DNA of 40,038 nt from a virus: the IMG/VR virus record IMGVR_UViG_3300049893_000480, positions 1-40,038 of that record; one strand, 5' to 3'. The translations under genes and the position numbers were made by a program. Shown here in pieces: positions 26,432-31,515 of this stretch (position 1 is the stretch's first letter; each line of letters begins with the position of its first letter). A model generated the notes under the pieces. It did no database searches and was not told where the DNA came from. It saw only the letters and a program-made list of their open reading frames with translations.

Positions 26432-26545
26432 ATCCTCCGTGAAACGGCGTGAATCTGCGCGAACAAACGAGAGAAGGTCAAGCGCAAAAGCATTGACCGG
26501 CCAGAGGCTTAGCGAGCCACAGTGAACAATCGGTAACTGATACAC

Positions 26546-26595
26546 CGAGGCTCATAACCTGAAGGCCGCAGGTTCAAATCCTGCCCCCGCAACCA
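26546..26595 (+). other. attP core: 3' half of initiator tRNA-fMet
   Basis: This segment has an anticodon loop CTCATAA (CAT anticodon at 26553-26555), a T arm GCAGG-TTCAAAT-CCTGC (26568-26584), the acceptor strand CCCCGCA (26585-26591), discriminator A and an encoded CCA (26593-26595). The A at position 72 of the acceptor is the initiator-tRNA hallmark. No 5' half (CGCGGGG, D arm) is present upstream, so this is not a complete tRNA gene. It should be the identity block by which integration restores the host tRNA-fMet gene. Confidence 0.85.
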
Positions 26596-26600
26596 AAAGC

Positions 26601-26632
26601 GCCCGCTAGGTCAGTGACTTAGCGGGCTTTTT
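26601..26632 (+). terminator. Terminator next to attP
   Basis: GCCCGCTA (26601-26608) pairs perfectly with TAGCGGGC (26620-26627), extended inward by G.U, G-C and T-A pairs to leave a five-base loop, followed by five T residues. It begins six bases after the tRNA CCA. After integration it would supply the 3' terminator of the restored host tRNA gene and isolate it from prophage genes. Confidence 0.85.
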
Positions 26633-26659
26633 GATTCTTGAACTAGCAGCCTGCGCGGC

Positions 26660-26681
26660 CGTTCGCGCACTATTTGCGCAT
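26660..26681. repeat. Right arm-type tandem repeats (11-bp period)
   Basis: CGTTCGCGCAC (26660-26670) and TATTTGCGCAT (26671-26681) are adjacent 11-bp units resembling the left-arm copies CATTCGCGCA. They lie about 65 bp to the right of the tRNA 3' end. Together with the left pair they frame the att core as expected for integrase arm sites. Confidence 0.55.
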
Positions 26682-26858
26682 CGGATGCTTCAGCTCCGCC
26701 ATTCGAATCCGGTGGATCCGGTTGGGCGCTTCGCAGGGGTCATCGAGCGGGATCAAGGTGTAGTCGTCACAGCCATGGCGCTCGGCCCAGACTTGGGCGC
26801 CGATGTGGTTGTCGAACGGTCCAACGTGCCAGGGACCGATGCGGAGGATGTAGGTCAT
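26670..26858 (-). CDS. 62-aa hypothetical protein
   Basis: Starts MTYILRIGPWHVGPFDNHIG and ends KHPMRK. It contains a W-H-V-G-P-F aromatic N-terminus and a central DDYTLIPLDDP block; no family is recognised with certainty. An upstream ATG at 26888 would give 72 aa. The start codon lies inside a 7-bp inverted repeat (26857-26879), so its expression may be controlled. It faces the 60-aa gene at 26965 across a short divergent region. Confidence 0.55.
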   Translation of the reverse strand: MTYILRIGPWHVGPFDNHIGAQVWAERHGCDDYTLIPLDDPCEAPNRIHRIRMAELKHPMRK

Positions 26859-26879
26859 GCGGGAAACGCTAACCCGCAT
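26857..26879. promoter_or_regulatory. Inverted repeat over a start codon, plus direct repeats
   Basis: ATGCGGG (26857-26863) and CCCGCAT (26873-26879) form a perfect 7-bp dyad with a nine-base spacer, covering the start codon of the 62-aa minus-strand gene. In the same divergent gap, GTCACA occurs at 26900-26905 and 26910-26915, exactly ten bases apart. These are plausible operator or translational control elements; the effect is not known. Confidence 0.4.
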
Positions 26880-26964
26880 ACGGGGCACACCGTGGCGTAG
26901 TCACAATCCGTCACAGGCCCGATTCGGTTCTCCTCGCTACCGTGCGTCAAGCGGCGGCCAGCCC

Positions 26965-27147
26965 ATGCGGGCGTTCTACCTAGAGATCTCCGCCAAGCTG
27001 ATCATCCGATCCGATTCCGAACCCGACGACCTGCCAGCTGACATCTATAGCCACCTGGCCGAGTTCATCCCCTCCGATGAGGACATCATCGACATCGAGG
27101 TGAACTGCGTTCCCCTGCCGCCGGACCTTGGACCGTCACCACATTGA
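26965..27147 (+). CDS. 60-aa acidic hypothetical protein
   Basis: Starts MRAFYLEISAKLIIRSDSEP and has an acidic SDEDIIDIEVNCVPLP segment. The pattern of a beta-alpha-beta small domain (ISAKLIIR..., DIYSHLAEFIP, IIDIEVNCV) suggests a compact fold. No known family is recognised. It lies on the plus strand within an otherwise mostly leftward region and overlaps the HNH gene start by 20 bases. Confidence 0.5.
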   Translation: MRAFYLEISAKLIIRSDSEPDDLPADIYSHLAEFIPSDEDIIDIEVNCVPLPPDLGPSPH

Positions 27148-27433
27148 TGAGACGCGCCTAGTCACACGGCGCTCGGCACGCGATCAGATCTTGCTGGCCT
27201 GGAATTACCGCTGCGCCTATTGCGGCGATCCGCTGGGCCGATCACCAACGCTCGACCACGTAGTGCCCAAGGTCCACGGCGGCCTGACAGTGCGCGAGAA
27301 CCTAGTGGCCTGCTGCTGGGCGTGCAACTCATCTAAAAGCGGGTCACCGTGGGTCGATTGGTATAGGCGCCAGCCGTTCTGGTCCACGCTGGGCGAGTGG
27401 GCAATCGCGCGCTGGGTGGCGGGTGAGCGCTAA
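27128..27433 (+). CDS. HNH endonuclease
   Basis: A 101-aa nuclease. The zinc-coordinating CAYCG and CCWACN pairs flank the active-site LDHVVPKVHGGLTVRENLV block, a typical HNH fold. Start is taken as TTG 27128, as no in-frame ATG exists before the motif. Possible roles are packaging helper (HNH proteins assist terminase in some cos phages) or free-standing mobile endonuclease. The position far from terminase favours neither. Its stop overlaps the 28-aa minus-strand ORF by four bases. Confidence 0.85.
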   Translation: MDRHHIDETRLVTRRSARDQILLAWNYRCAYCGDPLGRSPTLDHVVPKVHGGLTVRENLVACCWACNSSKSGSPWVDWYRRQPFWSTLGEWAIARWVAGER

Positions 27434-27516
27434 GGCAGGATCCGGCTGCAGACCCACAGCGCAATCAGGCACGTCGCCCAATACTCCACGATCAAGATCA
27501 GCACGTCGCGGAGCAT
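27430..27516 (-). CDS. 28-aa hydrophobic micro-protein
   Basis: MLRDVLILIVEYWATCLIAL then WVCSRILP: one membrane-length hydrophobic helix with a positively charged N-terminus. Its ATG shares a base with the stop of the preceding gene (TGATG), so it can be translated by re-initiation at the end of the coupled gene chain. Conservation in relatives would be needed to prove that it is a gene. Confidence 0.4.
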   Translation of the reverse strand: MLRDVLILIVEYWATCLIALWVCSRILP

Positions 27517-27689
27517 CAGCGGGCGAGCAGGTGGTCGAGATACAGCTCGGCCTGCCACAGGTCGCTCGAGTAGCGGCAGGTGCCACCGACGCAGCTGCGG
27601 TAGTACAGCTCCCCGCCGCCGTCAGGCTCGAGAGTTTCGATCCATCCGCCGTCACGATCAGTGCGGCCAATCACCTTCGGCTGGCTCAT
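27516..27689 (-). CDS. 57-aa hypothetical protein
   Basis: Starts MSQPKVIGRTDRDGGWIETL and ends AELYLDHLLAR. Contains a two-Cys segment (RSCVGGTCRYSSD) in a small beta-type domain. No function recognised. It overlaps the previous gene by 32 bases and is coupled to the 28-aa ORF. Confidence 0.55.
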   Translation of the reverse strand: MSQPKVIGRTDRDGGWIETLEPDGGGELYYRSCVGGTCRYSSDLWQAELYLDHLLAR

Positions 27690-27999
27690 AGATCTCGCAC
27701 CTGGCCGCATAACGGCCGCCGCTCTGCTTCGATTCTGGCAACGACATCTCGCAGCGATTGCGGTGAGTGTCCCAGTGCAGACAATCCCAGCACATCCGCT
27801 GGCCGCCAGCTGGGCGCAGCTGCACCAGTGCCGCTTGATAGATAGCTTGCGCGCGGATCAGAGCGGTCTGAAGGTGCATGGTGCCGGTGTCGGCATCCAG
27901 CTGGTGCTCAGGCTTCGGCCCCAGAATCACCTTGGCGTGCCAGTTGCGATCGGAGCGGCTGCACACCAGCAGCAGACGGCCGGCGTGCAGGCTGATCAC
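27658..27999 (-). CDS. Cys-rich hypothetical protein
   Basis: A 113-aa protein. The C-terminal part has a four-Cys, zinc-like arrangement (MCWDCLHWDTHRNRCEMSLP, then ARCEIYEP). The N-terminal part is a mixed alpha/beta segment (KVILGPKPEHQLDADTG, IRAQAIYQAALVQL). GTG start overlaps the upstream stop by four bases (GTGA), with GAGG close upstream. Function unknown. Confidence 0.6.
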   Translation of the reverse strand: MISLHAGRLLLVCSRSDRNWHAKVILGPKPEHQLDADTGTMHLQTALIRAQAIYQAALVQLRPAGGQRMCWDCLHWDTHRNRCEMSLPESKQSGGRYAARCEIYEPAEGDWPH

Positions 28000-28229
28000 T
28001 CTTCCTCTCCGTATGCCGGCTGGTGAAAAATCCTCTCCAGCTGCATCGATGCCGGCTCTGGCTTGTAGTTGGAGACGTAAGCAGCCACTGGGTCAGTCGG
28101 ATCGGCCGCTGTAAACACAATCGGCCAGCGGCGTTCCTTGACCACCACCAAGCAAGTGCGAGGGCTGCGCACCAAGATCCACAACGCAAGGCGCTCAATG
28201 AGGTTTAAGCCGGGCAGGATGCGCATCAT
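27996..28229 (-). CDS. 77-aa hypothetical protein, membrane-proximal
   Basis: Starts MMRILPGLNLIERLALWILV with an amphipathic hydrophobic stretch, followed by RTCLVVVKERRWPIVFTAADPTD, and ends AYGEEE. It may associate with the membrane. Coupled by ATGA to the DUF3310 gene upstream. Function unknown. Confidence 0.55.
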   Translation of the reverse strand: MMRILPGLNLIERLALWILVRSPRTCLVVVKERRWPIVFTAADPTDPVAAYVSNYKPEPASMQLERIFHQPAYGEEE

Positions 28230-28438
28230 CCTTCCAGTTTGCCGAGCAGTCGCCGTAGATACCACTGCGCCTTGGCCAGCGATACCGCCTCACCCTTGTG
28301 GCGCTCGCGCCAGGTGTATTTGATCACGTTCCCTTTGCAGTAACCGCGGAACTCCTCTGGCGTCAGGGCAGCCTCGATCGCATCGATGCACTCGATGCCA
28401 CCCTGCCGATAGTGCTCTGGGTTGATCTGGTCGCTCAT
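28226..28438 (-). CDS. DUF3310 family protein
   Basis: A 70-aa protein. The pattern NPEHYRQGGIECIDAIEAAL, FRGYCKGNVIKYTWRE and AKAQWYLRRL matches the DUF3310 domain found in many phages, sometimes annotated as nucleotide-kinase-like; activity is unproven. Start ATG 28438 overlaps the previous stop (ATGA). Confidence 0.85.
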   Translation of the reverse strand: MSDQINPEHYRQGGIECIDAIEAALTPEEFRGYCKGNVIKYTWRERHKGEAVSLAKAQWYLRRLLGKLEG

Positions 28439-28644
28439 GCCAGCACCTGCTGCTCTGCGTTCTTCCAGCGTTTGCGGTTCACGATGTCGCAAACGTGCGC
28501 CACAGAGATGCCGTAGGTGATCGCGATCTGCAACATGGTCTCGCCCTTGGCGTGCAGCTGACGGATCTCGATCGCGTTCTGCGGCGTTAGCACCGCAGTA
28601 CTTGGAATGTGGCCGGCCTTGAAACTATGGCGGTTGCTGGTCAC
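28435..28644 (-). CDS. Small HTH protein
   Basis: About 69 aa. Residues 20-62 form a helix-turn-helix: TPQNAIEIRQLHAKGETMLQ then IAITYGISVAHVCDIVNRKRW, a resolvase/HNH-associated type HTH. It could be a transcription regulator. I chose GTG 28644 because it overlaps the upstream stop (GTGA) and has GGAGA at a suitable distance; GTG 28650 is the alternative. Confidence 0.7.
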   Translation of the reverse strand: MTSNRHSFKAGHIPSTAVLTPQNAIEIRQLHAKGETMLQIAITYGISVAHVCDIVNRKRWKNAEQQVLA

Positions 28645-28934
28645 GCCCACTTCTCCCCCAACAGCTGCGCACGGCAGACCTGGATCGCCTGCTGCGCGTT
28701 CTTCTGCGTCATCACCGACTCGGTGGCATCCATGGCGCGCACCACACGGTCGAGCAGGTCGGGGTAGTAGGTGTCGCGGAAGTTAGCGGCCAGATCGCGG
28801 CAGAACTCCTCCCACAATCCGGTGTAGGTGGAACGCAACGGGTGACCGTAAGGCAGCTGATCGCGACCGCTGCGCTCGTAGAGCGCGTCCATCATGTCGG
28901 CGCGCTGCTGATCTGGGAACGTGGCAGATTTCAT
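28641..28934 (-). CDS. 97-aa hypothetical protein
   Basis: Starts MKSATFPDQQRADMMDALYE, contains GLWEEFCRDLAANFRDTYYPDLLDRVV as two helical blocks, and ends LLGEKWA. Predicted all-helical. Part of the coupled chain: four-base overlaps at both ends. No family recognised. Confidence 0.6.
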   Translation of the reverse strand: MKSATFPDQQRADMMDALYERSGRDQLPYGHPLRSTYTGLWEEFCRDLAANFRDTYYPDLLDRVVRAMDATESVMTQKNAQQAIQVCRAQLLGEKWA

Positions 28935-29119
28935 GTGTCAAGTAATTGGCGAATGTGCAACAGCTCAGCGCAGAGCAGTTCGGTGCGTGGCACGGTGCGT
29001 AGCTGGTCGATTCTGATGTCAATCAGCTGCTGCAGCCGGTGGCGTTCATCATGGCGACCCTGCTGATAGGTGCCGCTATCGGTGAGCAGCTGATTGATGC
29101 GGTCGCGGATCTCCCTCAC
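28931..29119 (-). CDS. 62-aa helical protein
   Basis: GTG start at 29119 overlaps the previous stop (GTGA) and has GGAGG just upstream. The product (VREIRDRINQLLTDSGTYQQ..., QQLIDIRIDQLRTVPRTELL) is a predicted helical hairpin. Function unknown. A longer open frame upstream is a shadow. Confidence 0.55.
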   Translation of the reverse strand: MREIRDRINQLLTDSGTYQQGRHDERHRLQQLIDIRIDQLRTVPRTELLCAELLHIRQLLDT

Positions 29120-29349
29120 GCCACCTCCACTGCAGCACCCGGCCAGCGGGCTTGTGCGTACCGGATTGCGTGCCGCTTGGATTCCGCGCGCGTGATCCAG
29201 GTCATCGGCCGGCAGCCCTGCGGATAGATCAGCAACTTGAACTCCTTGGTGCGCGCCTTCGGCTTCGGCCGGCTGATGCCGTCGCCGTGCTTGCTGGTGG
29301 GTTCCTCTGCCCATTGCCAAGGCAGCATTGCGCCGACAGTTTCAGACAT
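29116..29349 (-). CDS. 77-aa hypothetical protein
   Basis: Starts MSETVGAMLPWQWAEEPTSK; the C-terminal half (EFKLLIYPQGCRPMTWITRA, ESKRHAIRYAQARWPGAAVEV) looks like a small alpha/beta domain. Its ATG lies in an eight-base ATGTCTGA overlap with the upstream stop, and its TGA overlaps the next GTG. Function unknown. Confidence 0.6.
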   Translation of the reverse strand: MSETVGAMLPWQWAEEPTSKHGDGISRPKPKARTKEFKLLIYPQGCRPMTWITRAESKRHAIRYAQARWPGAAVEVA

Positions 29350-29515
29350 GGCAGTTCGGGTCGGTGACGGTTTCCGGGTTGAGCCATTCCAGCTCTGACC
29401 ACCACGGCAGCCAAGACTCGGCGGCGATGGCGACAGCTTCGTGAAATGTATGCGCCGTGATCGACTCGATCACGTTGGCGGATTTGATCTGGAAGTAGAA
29501 GCGGCGTTCAATCAT
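29342..29515 (-). CDS. 57-aa hypothetical protein
   Basis: Starts MIERRFYFQIKSANVIESIT, with EAVAIAAESWLPWWSELEWL as a Trp-rich helix, and ends PNCHV. Beta-alpha type small protein. The ATG is in an ATGATTGA overlap with the upstream stop. A GGAG from the end of the upstream gene is its ribosome site. Confidence 0.55.
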   Translation of the reverse strand: MIERRFYFQIKSANVIESITAHTFHEAVAIAAESWLPWWSELEWLNPETVTDPNCHV

Positions 29516-29834
29516 TGAGCTGCTCCAATGCGCGGCGGATCAGGTTTGAGTCTCCGCCAGATGTTTCAAATGTCGCTGCAAATGACTCAAAGTGGATCAG
29601 CGCCTGCTTCTTCAAACTCGGCGGCTTCGGGCGACGGGCGGCGCGGAGTTGATCAGCGTCCCAAGGTGTCAACTTGGGGATCCACTCACAGCACGCCTCC
29701 AACTCCCGATCAGCACCCCATTGGGCGGCGCGTGTTGCAATATGAAATTCATAAAGCCAATCGCGTTCGTCATAACTCTTTTCAGAAGCCCATTGCTCCA
29801 TGAGTTCACGAGGTGGGGTAATAGAGTCAGTCAT
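29508..29834 (-). CDS. ITPP...RRALEQL family protein, copy 2
   Basis: A 108-aa protein paralogous to the gene at 30493-30831. Shared blocks: ITPPxELxEQW at the start, AAQWGADRELEACCEW in the middle, LRAARRPKPPSLKKQAL and C-terminal IRRALEQLND. I recall many proteins of this type in cyanobacteria and their phages, with no known function. The last codons carry a GGAG for the next gene and end in ATGATTGA. Start ATG lies in an ATGACTGA overlap with the upstream stop and follows GGAGGA. Confidence 0.65.
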   Translation of the reverse strand: MTDSITPPRELMEQWASEKSYDERDWLYEFHIATRAAQWGADRELEACCEWIPKLTPWDADQLRAARRPKPPSLKKQALIHFESFAATFETSGGDSNLIRRALEQLND

Positions 29835-30009
29835 TAAGCAATCCTCCGTCAACAAGAATATCGCACCATTCTTTGAATGGCGCTTCAATTTGAGCCATAG
29901 TTTTGTTGTCAACAGTTTCTGGTTTACGAATCATGGCAATAGCTAGACCAAGAGCATTGCCAAGGCGGTTCTCAAGGTTGTTAAGTGGCACAAACTTGTA
30001 GTCAGTCAT
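29827..30009 (-). CDS. 60-aa hypothetical protein
   Basis: Starts MTDYKFVPLNNLENRLGNAL and ends DILVDGGLLND; predicted helical. The first 14 bases of coding sequence are nearly the same as those of the upstream gene (ATGACTGAYTACAA). Codon use is AT-rich relative to the rest of the genome. AGGAGA upstream is a good ribosome site. Function unknown. Confidence 0.55.
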   Translation of the reverse strand: MTDYKFVPLNNLENRLGNALGLAIAMIRKPETVDNKTMAQIEAPFKEWCDILVDGGLLND

Positions 30010-30500
30010 TACTCAATCTCCTGTTCAAAAGCAAAAACAAGTGCTGGCGGAAAGTAAACATCGGGATTGCTGGTCATCCACGATGCCACCTCGCGGATTG
30101 CGGCGCGGGCCATGGAACCTTGTTCCTTGATGCTTTCCATTAGAGCGCCTTCGACCCGTTCTACCAGCGAACTCCCAATTTGGGAGGAATTAGGAGATGG
30201 CTTGGAGCTAGGTCGTAGCAATGCGTTCAACTCCTCCTGTTGTTTTGCTGTGAGTTTTAGCGGTTTACTGATTTCGTAAACCTTTGAGGCTTGGCGTTCA
30301 GCAGCTTCCAATGACTCGACTCGGCTTGCCAAAGCCAAAATGTTGGCGCTGGTTTCAACGATGTGTTTGTGAGCAGCATTCTCTAGTGTTTCAATCCTGG
30401 CGCGGAGTTCAAGAATTGCAGAGCAATCAGAGCTGCCAACTACATCGGCGCATTTCTGAACTTGATTCCATTGATCAGACGTTGCTTTGTAATCAGTCAT
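30009..30500 (-). CDS. MTDYK family protein with coiled coil
   Basis: A 163-aa protein. An N-terminal segment (MTDYKATSDQWNQVQKCADV then CSAILELRARIETLENA) is followed by a coiled coil (ILALASRVESLEAAERQ), a linker and a C-terminal helical part (ERVEGALMESIKEQGSMARA, then WMTSNPDVYFPP). Proteins with the MTDYK...Q-W...CLLELRARVEALE frame are known to me from cyanobacteria without assigned function. Upstream start at 30584 is rejected in favour of the ATG with GGAG and ATGACTGA coupling. AT-rich codon use. Confidence 0.6.
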   Translation of the reverse strand: MTDYKATSDQWNQVQKCADVVGSSDCSAILELRARIETLENAAHKHIVETSANILALASRVESLEAAERQASKVYEISKPLKLTAKQQEELNALLRPSSKPSPNSSQIGSSLVERVEGALMESIKEQGSMARAAIREVASWMTSNPDVYFPPALVFAFEQEIE

Positions 30501-30831
30501 GGAGTTGCTCCAGTGCGCGGCGGATGGTCTGGGCGGCGTTGTTGTTGATGTGCCCACCTTCCCAAGCGTTCCCAAGCATTTCAAGCGCCTGCTCTTTCAA
30601 GCTCGGCGGCTTGGGCCGGCGGGCGGCGCGGAGGTTTGCACCAAAACAATCGTCGTCATCAACGGAGTTCACCCACACACAGCACGCCTCCAGCTCCTGA
30701 TCTGCGCCCCATTGGGCACCAAGCCGTACAAGTTCATACGCAGCGATTTTTGGTTTATTCGGGCAGCCAAAAAGCTGTTCACACCACTGCTCTACAAGCT
30801 CAGGCGGTGGGGTGATGGGATGCTCAGTCAT
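30493..30831 (-). CDS. ITPP...RRALEQL family protein, copy 1
   Basis: A 112-aa paralogue of 29508-29834. Opens MTEHPITPPPELVEQW, with LGAQWGADQELEACCVW, LRAARRPKPPSLKEQALEML and C-terminal IRRALEQLHD. The ATG has a strong AGGAGGT site eight bases upstream and sits in an ATGACTGA overlap with the preceding stop. Its own C-terminal codons provide GGAG for the next gene. Function unknown. Confidence 0.65.
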   Translation of the reverse strand: MTEHPITPPPELVEQWCEQLFGCPNKPKIAAYELVRLGAQWGADQELEACCVWVNSVDDDDCFGANLRAARRPKPPSLKEQALEMLGNAWEGGHINNNAAQTIRRALEQLHD

Positions 30832-30955
30832 GCCGCCCCACCTCCTGCGTGCCGGAGTGGGTGGGGCTGTGATGTGCGCCGGATTCGATGCCGATCATGG
30901 CAAACACTGCTGCAGCGATCAGCAGGCAGATGGCGTTGTTGATGCGGTTGATCAT
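30824..30955 (-). CDS. 43-aa membrane-anchored peptide
   Basis: MINRINNAICLLIAAAVFAM gives an N-terminal membrane helix, followed by a His-rich SGAHHSPTHSGTQEVGRHD tail. The ATG overlaps the previous stop (ATGA). The C-terminal codons contain the AGGAGGT that serves the next gene. Role unknown; it could be a small membrane toxin-like or regulatory peptide, but nothing proves that. Confidence 0.5.
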   Translation of the reverse strand: MINRINNAICLLIAAAVFAMIGIESGAHHSPTHSGTQEVGRHD

Positions 30956-31146
30956 GATGCGAGCGCCTGACGGACGCGGTAGCGGCTGAGGTTGAGTCGG
31001 GTGGCGATCTGTCGCTGGCTGAGACCAGTGCGACGCAAGATGCGAACGCGACGGGTTTCTGATGCAGTCAGCCAGTCGATCACTGCCACTACAAACAGCA
31101 GCGGCAGGATCAGCTTCCAGATCACCAGCAGAGTGGCGGTGAGCAT
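30952..31146 (-). CDS. Membrane-anchored HTH protein
   Basis: A 64-aa protein. Residues 3-24 form one membrane helix (TATLLVIWKLILPLLFVVAV). Residues 27-62 read as a sigma/LuxR-like helix-turn-helix (TRRVRILRRTGLSQRQIATR, LNLSRYRVRQAL). I recall related short proteins in cyanobacteria. A DNA-binding domain tied to the membrane suggests sensing of envelope state or location-dependent regulation. First gene of the coupled chain; preceded by a candidate promoter/operator at 31181-31236. ORF extends upstream to 31203 but without a start that fits. Confidence 0.65.
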   Translation of the reverse strand: MLTATLLVIWKLILPLLFVVAVIDWLTASETRRVRILRRTGLSQRQIATRLNLSRYRVRQALAS

Positions 31147-31180
31147 GGATGTGTTGCGGTGCCCGGTTGGGCGTCCCCGT

Positions 31181-31236
31181 ATTGTGCCCTGCCAGCGGGT
31201 CACACTGCCAACCGCTGTGACAGTTCTTCACACTGC
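31181..31236 (-). promoter_or_regulatory. Candidate promoter and operator of the leftward operon
   Basis: Reading leftward, TTGGCA (complement of 31206-31211) and CACAAT (complement of 31181-31186) are separated by 19 bases, a weak sigma70-type pair. A dyad TGTGA-N7-TCACA (31216-31232) lies just upstream of the -35 element, and another TCACA (31200-31204) lies in the spacer; TCACACTGC occurs at both 31200-31208 and 31228-31236. These may be regulator sites. Promoter strength and the regulator are unknown. Confidence 0.35.
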
Positions 31237-31461
31237 GTTGCTGCCGACCGCCAGCTCCACAGGCACCCGCAGAACGGGCACACTCTTTTTGGTGTCCGGC
31301 GTGCGCGCCCAGCCGATCGCCACCAGGTTCACCGGCAGCTCGACCGTGTACCAGACGTGCAGGCAGTCCACGCACCTCCGTTGGCGGGTCGTCTTGTCGG
31401 GCTCCTTTCCGTTGGTTGCGATCGCCCTGATCTCACCGCTACCGCAGCGTGGGCACTCCAT
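31228..31461 (-). CDS. Zinc-ribbon protein (NrdR-like N-terminus)
   Basis: A 77-aa protein. MECPRCGSGEIRAIATNGKE, then RQRRCVDCLHVWYTVE, forms a CxxC...CxxC zinc ribbon like the N-terminus of NrdR/TFIIS-type regulators. NrdR's ATP-cone is absent, so it is not NrdR itself. It may bind nucleic acid. It is divergent from the NblA-like gene at 31516; a palindrome TAGGTAACCTA lies at its start. Confidence 0.65.
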   Translation of the reverse strand: MECPRCGSGEIRAIATNGKEPDKTTRQRRCVDCLHVWYTVELPVNLVAIGWARTPDTKKSVPVLRVPVELAVGSNAV

Positions 31462-31515
31462 AGGTAACCTAAACCTGTACCCCGCCACTATGGCACAGTG
31501 AACTTCGGTGAGTGG
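31461..31515. promoter_or_regulatory. Divergent regulatory gap with palindrome
   Basis: The gap between divergent genes is about 54 bases. It holds TAGGT-A-ACCTA (31461-31471), a dyad with a single central base, followed by another AACCT half-site (72-76 of the same decade block, 31472-31476). Such a short divergent gap usually contains overlapping promoters with a shared operator. No strong -35/-10 pair is convincing by eye. Confidence 0.35.

Noticed and set aside
26546-26595. A complete tRNA-fMet gene
   Set aside because: Only anticodon loop, T arm and 3' acceptor are present. No 5' acceptor strand or D arm matches upstream, so it is an att remnant.
26631-26900. 89-aa plus-strand ORF to the right of attP
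   Set aside because: It lies antisense to the 62-aa gene and runs through the terminator and arm-repeat DNA; no motif or ribosome site.
30824-31375. 183-aa minus-strand ORF
   Set aside because: Its N-terminal part is a shadow of the membrane-HTH gene and of the promoter region; only the last 43 codons form the supported small gene.
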